Of a stretch of 64,000 nt of DNA, positions 1 through 11,566 are shown in pieces. A model generated the notes under the pieces. The model was not told the origin of the DNA. It searched no databases and saw only the letters and a program-made list of their open reading frames with translations. The position numbers were made by a program, and so were the translations under genes. The DNA is from Musa acuminata AAA Group (taxonomy: Eukaryota; Streptophyta; Magnoliopsida; Zingiberales; Musaceae), in the NCBI RefSeq assembly GCF_036884655.1, contig NC_088348.1, positions 22,805,501 through 22,869,500 on the forward strand. The letters run 5' to 3'. Numbering within the stretch: the stretch's first letter is position 1; every line of letters starts with the position of its first letter.

Positions 1-1073
1 GATAGTGATTCCGTAGTCCTAGTGGTGTATCTGGTCCTTAGACTTGAGACACCAAGGATGTCCTGTATGAGTGCTCCACTCTTTGATACCAAACTTACAG
101 GTTTGGCTATCCCAGATCTAGTACAGCTGGTCATTGGGAGTGGTAGTCGACCTTACGAGGGCTATTGAGTATCGATAGAGGATCATCCACTCTCGACGTC
201 ATGAGAGGAATATCTCATGTGTTCTTGCTCAGACAAATCCCTGGCCAGGGTCATTCGGGTTGAGAGAGAAAGAGTTCTCCGGGAGAATCCGATTAGAGCG
301 AGACTCGAGTAGAAACCGTATGGGTCTGACAACACCATGCTCGATATACGGTCTCTAGGATATTAGATGAATGAGGGATTATAGGTACACGGTAACTGAG
401 GACAGACAGGTTCAATGGATTGGATTCCCCTGTATCGTCTGGGGACTACGACGTAGTGGCCTAGTACGTTCGTAGTCGATGAGTCGAGTGAATTATTACA
501 GAGATAATAATTCACTGAGTTAGAAGGAGTTTTGATAGATATGACTCACGGCCAGCTCGATATTGGGCCTAGAGGGTCACACACATATGGTAGGCATTGC
601 GATGAGTAGAGGTTCGGATATGAGATATCCGACGGAGCCCTTGTCTTATTGGATGCAGATCCAATACCCACTAGGGGAGGACCCATTAGGGTTTGACAAG
701 GGACCTCTATAAATAGGAGGGATTCAGAGCCTCATTGGCTAGAGAGCTTTTGCTTGTCTTTCCTATTCTCCTCTCCCTCTCCACCTCAGAGCAAGCCTGG
801 AGTTTTGAGGAGCGTCGTCGCAACCCTGCTGTGTGGATCACCTCTAGAGAGGAGGACTTTTGACCTCCTTCACCCTCTCCTAAGGATCTGCAAGGAAATA
901 GGGATATACAATCTCCCTAGGTAACACAATCTACTCTATACGCAGTTTCATGTTTCGCGGATTTTTACGTACCAATCTTCGCACGACGACGAACATCTCT
1001 TTGGGAATCGGGGATTTTGTTTTTCTTGTTCTTCCGCTGCACATGTGATGTCGCCCCTAGGATTTTCCTAACA
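1..1073 (+). repeat. 5' LTR of outer family A element, truncated by window start
   Basis: It matches the 3' LTR at 15305-16802. Position 1 aligns to about 15730, so roughly the first 425 bp lie outside the window. It ends in CTAACA, followed one base later by a primer binding site. A TATA-like TATAAATAGG (709-718) lies about 365 bp before the LTR end and is the likely element promoter. Confidence 0.92.
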
Positions 1074-1074
1074 G

Positions 1075-1087
1075 TGGTATCAGAGCC
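1075..1087 (+). other. Primer binding site, outer family A element
   Basis: TGGTATCAGAGCC follows the LTR end after a single G. This is the usual plant copia site complementary to the 3' end of initiator methionine tRNA. Confidence 0.93.
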
Positions 1088-1189
1088 AGGTTGTTCGTGC
1101 GAATGATTGGTTTTGAATTGCGTGTGTTGTGTTTAGGAAGAATTTTGACGTCCAAATCGTTAACGCAAAAACAAGGAAGGGCAGCAACA

Positions 1190-1710
1190 ATTGCTGCCCT
1201 CGATCTACGTGCGTGCAACGCAGTCGAAGGCAGGCAGCACAAGGGTTGCGTCTGCAGCAACCGGCCGGCGGCCTGCTTGCAACACGCTTGCGTTCGGCGG
1301 AGCTGGCAGCCTGCGGGCAAAGGCGCTTGCGGCCGCTTCTCCCGCGGGGTGAGGCGCCGTAGGGCAGCGACGCCTGTCGCCGCTGCTCCCGCGGGCGAAA
1401 CCCCCCCACAAGGGCGGTCGCCCGGCGGGACAGCACCGCATACGGGCGGTGCCCCGTGGGCAGAATCGCCCGCGAAGGCTGTAGCTCCCGTAGGGGCGTC
1501 AACCTGCAGGGGCAGCACCGCCTGCGGGCGTTGCCCCGCCGGCAGAACTTCCAGCGGAGGCGGCGACGCCCACGGGGGCGCCCACCTGCAGCGGCAGTGC
1601 CGCCAGCGGGCGTGCCGCCCGCAGGTGAGGGCAGCGCCCCGCCCCGCCCCTCGCCGCACAGGCCGCCGCCAGCAGGGTGGCGGCGGCGGCAGCAGCAAAG
1701 GGTAGTAGGT
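1190..1710 (+). other. GC-rich block in the family A leader
   Basis: About 500 bp of very GC- and CpG-rich sequence stands in otherwise AT-rich surroundings, between the primer site and gag. It is built of degenerate short units related to CCTGCGGGCG and CCCGCGGGCG. Long open frames cross it in several frames on both strands. They are composition effects, and none matches a family I know. The inner copy carries the same block at about 5985-6385, with indels. Confidence 0.7.
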
Positions 1711-2990
1711 CATTAGGGTTTTCTGGGCAAAAGATAGTTTTGCCCCTCGAAATTTGAGAAATTCCAATTTCTATCTTTTGTCCAAATTATAAAAATACCC
1801 CTATAAATTTAGAAATTCCCTACATGTCCCTGATTTCAGAAAATATTACTTAATTAAAAGCTTTAGTTGCTTATTATTTTTATTATTATCTAGTAGTCTT
1901 ACATGATGATGATTATTTATATATGTGATGTATGATGTGTGGACGGATGATCATGGATCGTGTGATGTGTGTACTTGTGATTATTATTATTGAGGTCTGC
2001 GAGCCTCCATTATATTTCTCGTTTATTGTCGGGCCTGTGTGCCTATGATTAAGTTGTAATCACATGAGGAGGCGCAGCGGGAGCGTGGATGCAATAGCTG
2101 GACCCACGAGACGGACGATCGTGATGCATGAAGATGCATCAAGATGTCGACGGAACCGACGAGGACGAGATGGACGATCACAGGGCATGGAGATGCACCG
2201 TTGCACACATAGATCTTGATGTGAGTGATTAGGCCTACTGGCTCGGGCCTAATCATATTAGGTTGTGGTCCATGATCATCTGGTGTGATTGCTTATACAC
2301 ATTATACACATACTAGATATGTATATATATTTGCATGCGATGTAGATATATATTAAATATGTATATGTGTGACATTTCATATTAGGATACCAAATCATAA
2401 AAACATCTCTCGATAATATTAAGTCGATAAACGTGAGGCAATTAGATTGACCCACGTGGCCTTCCATCGTTATAAGTAGGAACCGATTCCCGGTGTAGGT
2501 TGAGTTGGTCGAGTCCCTCGAGACTCACCTATATCGCGATTCGCTATCTTGCTTACGACATAGAGATGTCACCGGTGACCTAAGGGCATGGTATACTTGG
2601 TCGAGTCCCTCGAGGGTATATCATCAAATCAGACTCATCTTGTAACGAAGGTGTTGACTTAACCGAGCATCATGGTTGGTCGAGTCCCTCGAGGCCATGG
2701 TGATTCGGAGGCCGAACAGGACGGGAATCACAAGGAGTTGTGATTGGCAAGAGTTGCCTACCTTTTAGGCTTAGTGTGATTGGTCGAGTCCCTCGAGGTT
2801 ACACTAAGACGCTGATTGGATCCTGATCCCCACTAGAAGTCTGTCGGAGACTTCCGTTTCACGTGCTGAGAGTGTCGCGTGACTCGTTAGTAAAATAGTG
2901 GGAGTATATTAAGATAGAAGTCCATATCTTGATAGTTTATTTTTTGCAAAATCTGCATGTTATTCATTTCTGCTGCATCTTTATTTTCAG
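1711..2990 (+). other. Family A untranslated leader
   Basis: AT-rich leader between the GC block and gag, with no protein-like frame. It contains the stem-loop array at 2496-2808, annotated separately. The same leader lies at about 6386-7667 in the inner copy. Confidence 0.75.
2496..2808 (+). repeat. Array of four stem-loops with an identical loop, outer family A leader
   Basis: The 18-mer TTGGTCGAGTCCCTCGAG occurs at 2505, 2597, 2676 and 2780. Each copy is flanked by arms that pair with each other but differ between units. Unit 1 has TAGGTTGAGT against ACTCACCTA. Unit 2 has ATGGTATAC against GTATATCAT. Unit 3 has CATGG against CCATG. Unit 4 has CTTAGTGT against ACACTAAG, a perfect match. 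The constant loop can itself fold as TCGAG-TCC-CTCGA. The array lies about 200 bp before gag, where retroelement packaging and dimerisation signals usually lie. That role is inference. Confidence 0.85.
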
Positions 2991-2993
2991 AAA

Positions 2994-4610
2994 AATTCGC
3001 TTTCAAATCCCTTACGTGGCATACTTGATGTCAACCGCCTCACTGGTCCAAATTATACGGATTGGCTCCATAACTTGAGAATTGTTCTCACAGCGGAGAA
3101 AATCGTGTACGTTCTTGATACAGTGATGCCTGCGCCCGAAGAAGGGGCAAACGAGGATGAGATCGCTTGCTACGTGAAGTACATTGATGACTCCACTCTT
3201 GCTCAGTGCTATATGTTGGGCTCTATGACTCCTGAGTTACAGAGACAACATGAAAAGATGGATACCAGATCCATTCTCCTACATGTCCGTAAATTGTTTG
3301 AGGAACAGGGAAGGACTCAGCGATATGAGATATCTAAGAGCCTCTTCCGCACTAGAATGACTGAGGGGACACCGGTTCAGAACCATGTCCTAAAGATGAT
3401 TGAATGGATAGAGAAACTCACAGGTCTAGGAATGGTCCTAGAGGATAACTTGTGTGTGGACATTGTGCTTCAGTCCCTACCAGATTTCTTTTCACAGTTC
3501 ATAAAGAATTTTAATATGAACAAGCTTGAGGTGACTCTCCCAAAGCTCCTCAATATGTTGAGGGAGGCAAAGAGTACTATTAAGAAAGAGAAGCAAGTTT
3601 TATACACCGGTGAGAACAAAAGGAAAAGGAAAGCAGAAAGGTCACTTAAGAAGGGAAAGGGCAAGGGCAAACCAGGTAAAGCAAAGGTTGCTAAGAAAGA
3701 CCCAGCAAAGGACAAAGGCTAGTGCTTCCACTGTGGTAAAAATGGGCACTGGAAGAGATGCTAAGAGTACCTTGCAGAAAGGGCGAAACAAAAGCTTGAT
3801 GAAGCTTCAGGTACATTCATAATCAGTCTTCATTTGTCAGACTCTTATGATAACACATGGGTATTGGATACCGGTAGTGCTTATCATATATGCAATTCGT
3901 TGTAGGTTCTAGCAAGGCCTAGGAGACTAGAGAGAGGCGAGAAGGACCTCAAGATGGGTAATGGAGCAAAAGTTGATGTAGTAGCTGTTGGCGAGGTCGC
4001 CCTACATCTGTCTAATGGAGCTTTTATTGCATTAGATGCATGTTATTTTGTTCCTTCTATTATCAAAAATATTATCTCCTTTTCATGTTTAACAGTTAGT
4101 GGATATAAACTTGTTTTTGAGAACAATGGTTGTTCGATATTATTAGATGATAAGATCATCACGAAAGAAACATTGTATAATGGTTTATTTATGTTAGACA
4201 CCACTCCACATATCATGAATGTAAATGTGTCCAAAAGGAAACGAGATAAGTTGAACAGTGCATACCTGTGGCATTGTAGGCTAGGTCACATCCAAGAAAG
4301 AAGGATTCAAAAGTTGCTAAATGATGGATATCTAGATTCATTCGACTATGTGTCATATGCAACTTATGAGCCTTGCGTTCGTGGAAAACTTACCAACTCT
4401 CCATTTAGTGGAACTGGAGAGAGAGCCACTGAGTTGTTGGAACTCATACATAGTGATGTATGTGGACCCATGTAAACTCATGCCATTGGAGGTTACTCCT
4501 ACTTCATTACATTTACTGATGATTTCTCAAGGTATGGATATGTGTACTTACTAAAGTACAAGTCCTAGGCCTTTGAGAAATTCAGAGAGTATAAAAATGA
4601 GGTGGAGAAC
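2994..4610 (+). pseudogene. gag, protease and N-terminal integrase of outer family A element (broken)
   Basis: This is the first half of the copia polyprotein. The inner copy starts gag with ATG at 7668. The aligned triplet here, 2994-2996, is AAT, so the start is lost. A UBN2-type gag runs to a TAG at 3720-3722, where the inner copy has CAA. The frame goes on through a damaged CCHC zinc knuckle (CFHCGKNGHWKRC, then a stop), the protease motif WVLDTGS near 3859, the GAG-pre-integrase segment with LWHCRLGHI near 4266, and the start of the integrase core (HSDVCGPM near 4450). Further stops are at about 3761, 3903, 4472 and 4567. It breaks at 4610, where the inner element is inserted, and continues at 13059. 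Confidence 0.92.
4606..4610 (+). other. Target site duplication AGAAC, left copy
   Basis: AGAAC directly precedes the inner LTR and is repeated at 13054-13058 directly after its 3' LTR. Five bp is the usual copia duplication length. Confidence 0.93.
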
Positions 4611-5878
4611 TGCTAGTCATAGGTGCCCAGCAAGCCAATCACGTGAGTGATGGCACGTGTGACTTGATACCCGTCCATATGATGGATGCAGCTGGTCTCA
4701 TAGCTGCTCGTGTAGGGACACTAGGGATACAGTACAGGTGCTCATTGGAGAATGAGTTCACTGATTGATCCGCTTACGGAATGCTGGATGGTTGATGATG
4801 CCTTATTGTCAGACAGCGATTCCGTAGTCCTAGTGGTGTATCTGGTCCTTAGACTTGAGACACCAAGGATGTCCTGTATGAGTGCTCCACTCTTTGATAC
4901 CAGACTTATAGGTTTGGCTGTCCCAGATCTAGTACAGTTGGTCATTGGGAGTGGTAGTCGACCTTACGAGGTTATTGAGTGTCGATAGAGGATCATCTAC
5001 TCTCGGCGTCATTAGAGGAATATCCCATGTGTTCTTGCTCAGACAAATCCCTGGCCAGGGTCATTCGGGTTGAGAGAGAAAGAGTTCTCCGGGAGAATCC
5101 GATTAGAGCGAGACTCGAGTAGAAACCGTATGGCTTTGACAACACCATGCTCGATATACGGTCTCTGGGATATTAGATGGATGAGGGATTATAGGTACAC
5201 GGTAACTGAGGACGGACAGGTCCAATGGATTGGATTCCCTTGTATCGTCTGGGGACTACGACGTAGTGGCCTAGTACTTCCGTAGTCGATGAGTCAAGTG
5301 AATTATTACAGAGATAATAATTCACTGAGTTAGAAGGTGTTCTGACAGATATGACTCACGGCCAGCCCGATATTGGGCCTAGATGGTCAAACACATATGG
5401 TAGGCATTGCGATGAGTAGAGGTTCGGATATGAGATATCCGACGGAGCCATTGTCTTATTGGATGCAGATCCAATACCCACTAGAGGAGGACGTATTAGG
5501 GTTTGACAGGGGACCTCTATAAATAAGAGGGATTCAGAGCCTCATAGGCTAGAGCATTTGCTTGCCTTTCCTATTCTCCTCTCCCTCTCCACCTCAGAGC
5601 AGGCCTGGAGTCTTGAGGAGCGTCGTCGAAACCCTGTTGTGTGGATCACCACTAGAGAGGAGGACGCTTGACCTCCTTCACCCTCTCCTAAGGATCTACA
5701 AGGAAACAGGGATATACGATCTCCCTATGTAACACAATCTACTCTATACGCAGTTTTATGATTCGCGGATTTTTCGCACCAATCTTCGCACGACGACGAA
5801 CATCTTTTTGGGAATCGGGGATTTTGTTTTCTTGTTCTTCCGCTGCGCATGTGATGTCGCCCCCAAGATTTCTCAACA
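4611..5878 (+). repeat. 5' LTR of inner family A element
   Basis: It runs from TGCTAGTCATAGG to CTCAACA, 1268 bp. Compared with the 3' LTR it lacks about 224 bp after GACTTGATAC (the part at 11627-11850). Both deletion borders carry ATAC. Confidence 0.94.
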
Positions 5879-5879
5879 G

Positions 5880-5892
5880 TGGTATCAGAGCC
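5880..5892 (+). other. Primer binding site, inner family A element
   Basis: TGGTATCAGAGCC lies one base after the LTR end and is identical to the site of the outer copy. Confidence 0.93.
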
Positions 5893-7169
5893 AGGTTGTT
5901 CATGCGAATGATTGGTTTTGAACTGCGTGTGTTGTGTTTAGGAAGAATATTGACGTCAAAATCGTTGACGCAAAAGCGAGAAAGGGCAGCAACAGTTGCT
6001 GCCCTCGATCTGCGTACGTGAAGCGCAGCCGAAGGCGAGCAGCACAGGGGCTGCGTCTGCAACAGCCGGCCGGCGGCCTGCTTGCAGCAGGCTTGCTGCC
6101 GGCGGGGCTAGCAGCCCACGGGCAGAGGCGCCGCAGGGCAGCGGCTCCTGCCGCGGCAAGGAAACGACGCCTGCCGCCGCTGCTCCCGCGGGCGAAACCC
6201 CCCCCACAAGGGCTGCCGCCCAGCGGGACAGCACGGCCTGCGGAGGCAGCGGCGCCCGAAGGGGGCGCCCACCCGCAGCGGCGTCGTCGCCAACGGGCGT
6301 GCCGCTTGCAGGTGAGGGCAGCGCCGTCGCCCCGCCGCACAGGCCGCCGCCGGCAGGGTGGCGGTGGCGGCAACAGCGAAAAGGGGAAAGGACATTAGGG
6401 TTTTTTTGGGCAAAAGACAGTTTTGCCCCTCGGAATTTGAGAAATTCCAATTTCTAACTTTTGTCCAAATTACGAAAATACCCCTATAAATTCAAAAATT
6501 CCCTACATGTCCCTGATTTCAGAAAATATTAATTAATTAAAAGGTTTAGGTGATTATTATTTTTATTATTATCTAGTAGTCCTACATGATGATGATTATT
6601 TATACATGTGATGTATGATGTGTGGACGGATGATCATGGACCGTGTGATGTGTGTACTTGTGATTATTATTATTGAGGTATGCGAGCCTCCATTATATTT
6701 CTCGTTTATTGTCGGGCCTGCGTGCCTATGATTAAGTTGTAATCACATGAGGAGGCGCAGCGGGAGCGTGGATGCGATAGCGGGACCCACGAGAAGGACG
6801 ATCGCGATGCATGAAGATGCATCAAGATGTCGACGGAACCGACGAGGACGAGATGGACGATCACAGGGCATGGAGATGCACTGTTGCACACATAGATCTT
6901 GATGTGAGTGATTAGGCCTACTGGCTCGTGCCTAATCACATTAGGTTGTGGTTCATGATCATCTGGTGTAATTGATTATACACATACTAGATAAGTATAT
7001 ATATTTGCATGCGATGTAGATATATATTAAATATGTATATGTGTGACATGTCATATTAGGAGACCAAATCTTATAAACATCTCTCGATAATATTAAGTCG
7101 GTAAACGTGAGGCAATTAGATTAACCCACGTGGCCTTCCATCGTTATGAGTAGGAACCGATTCCCGGTG

Positions 7170-7482
7170 TAGGTTGAGTTGGTCGTGTCCCTCGAGACTC
7201 ACCTATATCACGATTCGCTATCTTGCTTACGACATAGAGATGTCACCGGTGACCTGAGGGCATGGTATACTTGGTCGAGTCCCTCGAGGGTATATCATCA
7301 AATCAGACTCATCTTGTAACGAAGGTGTTGACTTAACCAAGCATCATGGTTGGTCGAGTCCCTCGAGGCCATGGTGATTCGGAGGCCGAACAGGACGGGA
7401 ATCACAAGGAGTTGTGATCGGCAAGAGTTGCCTACCTTTTAGACTTAGTGTGATTGGTCGAGTCCCTCGAGGTTACACTAAG
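7170..7482 (+). repeat. Array of four stem-loops with an identical loop, inner family A leader
   Basis: The loop 18-mer is at 7179 (one change, GTCGTG for GTCGAG), 7271, 7350 and 7454. The spacing of 92, 79 and 104 bp is the same as in the outer copy. The paired arms are also kept. Confidence 0.85.
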
Positions 7483-7667
7483 ACGCTGATTGGATCCTGA
7501 TCCCCACTTGAAGTCTGCCGGAGACTTCCGTTTCACGTGCTGAGGGTGTCGCGTGACTCGTTAGTAAAATAGTGGGAGCATATTAAGATAGAAGTCCATA
7601 TCTTAATAGTTTATTTCTTGCAAAATCTGCATGTTATTCATTTTTGCTGCATCTTTATTTTCAGAAA

Positions 7668-10600
7668 ATGTCGCTTTCAAATCCCTTACGTGGCATACTT
7701 GATGTCAACCGCCTCATTGGTCCAAATTAGACGGATTGGCTCCGTAACTTGAGAATTGTTCTCACAGCGGAGAAAATCGTGTACGTCCTTGATACAGTGA
7801 TACCTACGCCCGAAGAAGGGGCAAACGAGGATGAGATCGCTCGCTACGTGAAGTACATTGATGACTCCACTCTTGCTCAGTGCTATATGTTGGGCTCTAT
7901 GACTCCTGAGTTACAAAGACAACATGAAAAGATGGATGCCAGATCCATTCTCCTACATGTCCGCAAATTGTTTGAGGAACAGGGAAGGACTCAACGATAT
8001 GAGATATCCAAGAGCCTTTTCTGAGCTAGGATGACTGAGGGGACACCGGTTCAGAACCATGTCCTAAAGATGATTGAGTGGATAGAGAAACTCACAGGTC
8101 TAGGAATTGTCCTAGAGGATAACTTATGTGTGGACATTGTGCTTCAGTCCCTACCAGATTCATTTTCACAGTTCATAATGAATTTTAATATTAACAAGCT
8201 TGAGGTGACTCTCCCAGAGCTCCTTAATATGTTGAGGGAGGCAGAGAGTACTATTAAGAAAGAGAAGCCAGTTCTCTACACCGGTGAGACCAGAAAGAAA
8301 AGGAACGCAGAAATGTCCCTTAAGAAGGGAAAGGGCAAGGGCAGACCAGGTAAAGCAAAGGTTGCTAAGAAAGACCCAGTAAAGGACAAAGGCCAATGCT
8401 TCTACTGTGGTAAAGATGGGCACTGGAAGAGGAACTGCAAAGAGTACCTTGCAGAAAGGGCGAAACAAAAGCTTGATGAAGCTTCAGGTACATTCATGAT
8501 CAGTCTCCATTTGTCAGACTCTTATGATAACACATGGGTATTGGATACCGGTAGTGCTTATCATATATGCAATTCATTGCAGGTTCTGGCAAGGCCTAGG
8601 AGACTAGAGAGAGGCGAGATGGACCTCAAGATGGGTAATGGAGCAAAAGTTGCTGTAGTAGCTGTTGGCAAGGTTGCCCTACATCTGCCCAATGGAGCTT
8701 TTATTGCATTAGATGCATGTTATTTTGTTCCTTCTATTATCAAAAACATTATCTCCATTTAATGTTTAACAGTTAGTGGATATAAATTTGTTTTTGAGAA
8801 CAATGGTTGTTCGATATTATTAGATGATAAGATCATCACGAAAGGAACATTGCATAATGGTTTATTTATGTTAGACACTACTCCACATATCATGAATGTA
8901 AATGTGTCTAAGAGGAAACGAGATGAGGTAAACAGTGCATACCTGTGGCATTGTAGGCTAGGTCACATCCATGAAAGAAGGATTCAAAAGTTACTAAATG
9001 ATGGATATCTAGATCCATTCGACTATGTGTCATATGTAACTTGTGAACCTTGCATTCGTGGAAAATTGACCAACTCTCCATTTAGTGGAACTGGAGAGAG
9101 AGCCACTGAGTTGTTGGAACTCATACATAGTGATGTATGTGGACCCATGTCAACTCATGCCATTGAAGGTTACTCCTACTTCATTACATTTACTGATGAT
9201 TTCTCAAGGTATGGATATGTGTACTTAATGAAGTACAAGTCCGAGGCATTTGAGAAATTCAGAGAGTATAAGAATGAGATGGAGAACCAGACTGGAAAGA
9301 GTATCAAAACTCTTCGATCAGATCGAGGAGGTGAGACTTAAGTACAGAGTTTACTCAGTTCCTCAAGGACCATGATATATTATCCCAATGGACACCTCCT
9401 TACACACCTCAGCTCAATGGTGTCTCTGAAAAGAGAAATCGTACGTTATTAGATATGGTATGGTCCATGATGAGTTTCGCTAACCTACCCATCTCATTCT
9501 GGGGATATGCCCTAGAAACCGCAGCTTACCTTCTGAACAGAATTCCAACTAAGTCGGTAGTGTCTACACCATATGAGATATGGAAAGGGAAGAAGCCTGA
9601 TCTTAAAGTTGTTAAGATTTGGGGCTGCCCTGCCCATGTTAAAAGACACAACCCCGATAAGTTAGAATCAAGGACAGAGCGATGCAAATTTGTGGGATAC
9701 CCCAAGGAAACTTGTGGGTATTATTTCTATCATCTCGAGGACCAAAAGGTCTTTGTAGCTAAGAGAGCAGTGTTCCTTGAGAAGGAACACATTCTTGGCG
9801 GAGATAGTGGGAGAATAATAAAGTTGAGCGAGGTTGGAGAACCAAGCTCAAGCACCACTCTACAGCCCGAGTCTGTTCAGGTACCTAATACACAAGTATC
9901 AACTTTACGCATGTCTGATAGAGTATCCCATCCTCCTAAGAGATATATGGGACATATTAGAGGAGAGAATGTAGAGGATATTGATCCTCAGACCTACGAG
10001 GAGGCTATTACGAGTATAGACTCCGGGAAGTAGCAAGAAGCCATGAATTCTGAGATGGATTCTATGTACTCCAATAAGGTTTGGAACCTAGTTGATGCGC
10101 CCGAAGGTATTGTACCCATCGGTTGCAAGTAGATCTTTAAGAAAAAGATCGGAGTAGATGGAAAGGTAGAGACCTATAAAGCAAGGCTAGTGGCTAAGGG
10201 GTATCGCCAAAGGCAAGGTGTTGACTACGACGAAACCTTCTTACCCGTAGCAATGCTAAAATCCATCAGAATTCTATTGGCTATTGCAGCACACTATGAT
10301 TATGAGATCTGGCAGATGGATGTGAAAATCGCATTCCTCAATGGGAACCTCGAGGAGGAGGTGTATATGATGCAACCTGAGGGATTCGTGTCCAAGAACT
10401 GCCCAGATAAGGTGTGTAGGTTGCTTAGATCCATTTATGGACTATAGCAAGCTTCCCGAAGTTGGAACATAAGATTTGATGAGGCAATCAGATCTTATGA
10501 CTTCGTTAAGAATGAAGATGAGCCTTGTGTGTACAGGAAAGTAAGTGGGAGCGCTATCACCTTTTTGGTGTTATATGTGGATGACATCCTCATCATTGGG

Positions 10601-11550
10601 AATGACGTAGGAATGCTATCCATAGTAAAGGCTTGGTTATCTAGACACTTCTCCATGAAGGACTTAGGGGAAGCATCCTATATCTTGGGGATTAGAATCT
10701 ATAGAGATAGATCCAAAAGGATGCTTGGCTTGTCCCAGTCCAGGTACATAGAAACCATTGTCAAAAGGTTTGGCATGGAAAATTCCAAGAGAGGTCTCAT
10801 ACCGATGAGACATGGGATATCGCTTTCTACGAGTATGTCCCCAAAGACTCCAAAAGAAAGGGCAAACATGAATATGATACCTTATGCCTCAGCAATAGGG
10901 TCTATCATGTATGCCATGCTATGTACTAGGCCTGATATAGCGCATGCTCTGAGTGTCATGAGCAGGTATCAGGCGGATCCAGGCTTGGAGCACTGGAAAG
11001 CAGTAAAGTGTATCCTTAAGTACCTGAGAAGGACTAAGGATCTTTTACTAGTATATGGAGGTAATAGCCTTAAGATTGAAGGCTACACTGACTCAAGTTT
11101 TCAGTCTGATGTCGATGATAGTAAGTCGAATTCAGGGTATGTGTACACCTTGAATGGAGGAGCAGTATGCTGGAAGAGTTCCAAGCAAGATACCACTGCT
11201 GACTCGACCACAGAGACAGAGTACATTGCTGCATCAGATGTAGCAAAGGAGTGAGTCTGGTTGAAGAAGTTCATTACAGATTTGGGAGTCGTTCCGGATA
11301 GCGAGAAGTCAACTTCCTTATATTGCGACAACTATGGGGCGATTACTCAAATAAGGGAACCCGGGTCTCATCAGAAGTGTTCTAAGGAGGTTCCAGCTTA
11401 TCAGAGAGATCGTAACCCGAGGATATGTAGTAGTGGAAAGAGTTCCATCCGAAGATAACATTGCAGATCCAATGACAAAGCCGTTGTCTCAGATTGTCTT
11501 TGAGCGTCACAGGGGTCTGATGGGGATCAGACACATAGGTGATTGGCTTT
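7668..11550 (+). pseudogene. gag-pol polyprotein of inner family A copia element (broken)
   Basis: The start ATG at 7668 (MSLSNPLRG) is intact. Gag leads into a CCHC knuckle [14 protein letters not shown] near 8397, then protease WVLDTGS near 8537, GAG-pre-integrase LWHCRLGHIHERR near 8943, and integrase with HSDVCGPM and IKTLRSDRGG near 9304. RT has [11 protein letters not shown] near 10180 and LYVDDILIIGN near 10570. RNase H has YTDSSFQSD near 11084 and the ADSTTETEYIAASD block near 11200. Stops occur at about 7728, 8022, 8760, 10031, 10129, 10444 and 11252. A 1-bp deletion near 9334 shifts the frame, and indels near 11345 garble the end. Several stops are tryptophan codons turned into TAG by G to A changes, as expected from decay of a methylated repeat. 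Confidence 0.92.
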
Positions 11551-11551
11551 A

Positions 11552-11566
11552 GGTCAAGTGGGAGAT
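11552..11566 (+). other. Polypurine tract, inner family A element
   Basis: AAGTGGGAGA precedes the TG of the 3' LTR by one base. It is the likely plus-strand primer for reverse transcription. Confidence 0.8.

Noticed and set aside
1075..1087. TGGTATCAGAGC motifs as tRNA gene pieces (several positions)
   Set aside because: Each sits two bases or fewer from an LTR end and is a primer binding site. No tRNA cloverleaf is present around any of them.
1057..1767. Long open frames on both strands through the GC-rich leader block (236, 204 and 140 codons), and their counterparts at 5900-6457
   Set aside because: GC-rich DNA has few stop codons. Several frames are open at once, the composition is proline, arginine and alanine only, and the two copies do not keep one frame.
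2496..2808. CRISPR-like spacing of a repeated 18-mer
   Set aside because: Spacers are not of constant length, the flanking arms pair with each repeat, and the repeats lie in the leader of a plant retrotransposon.
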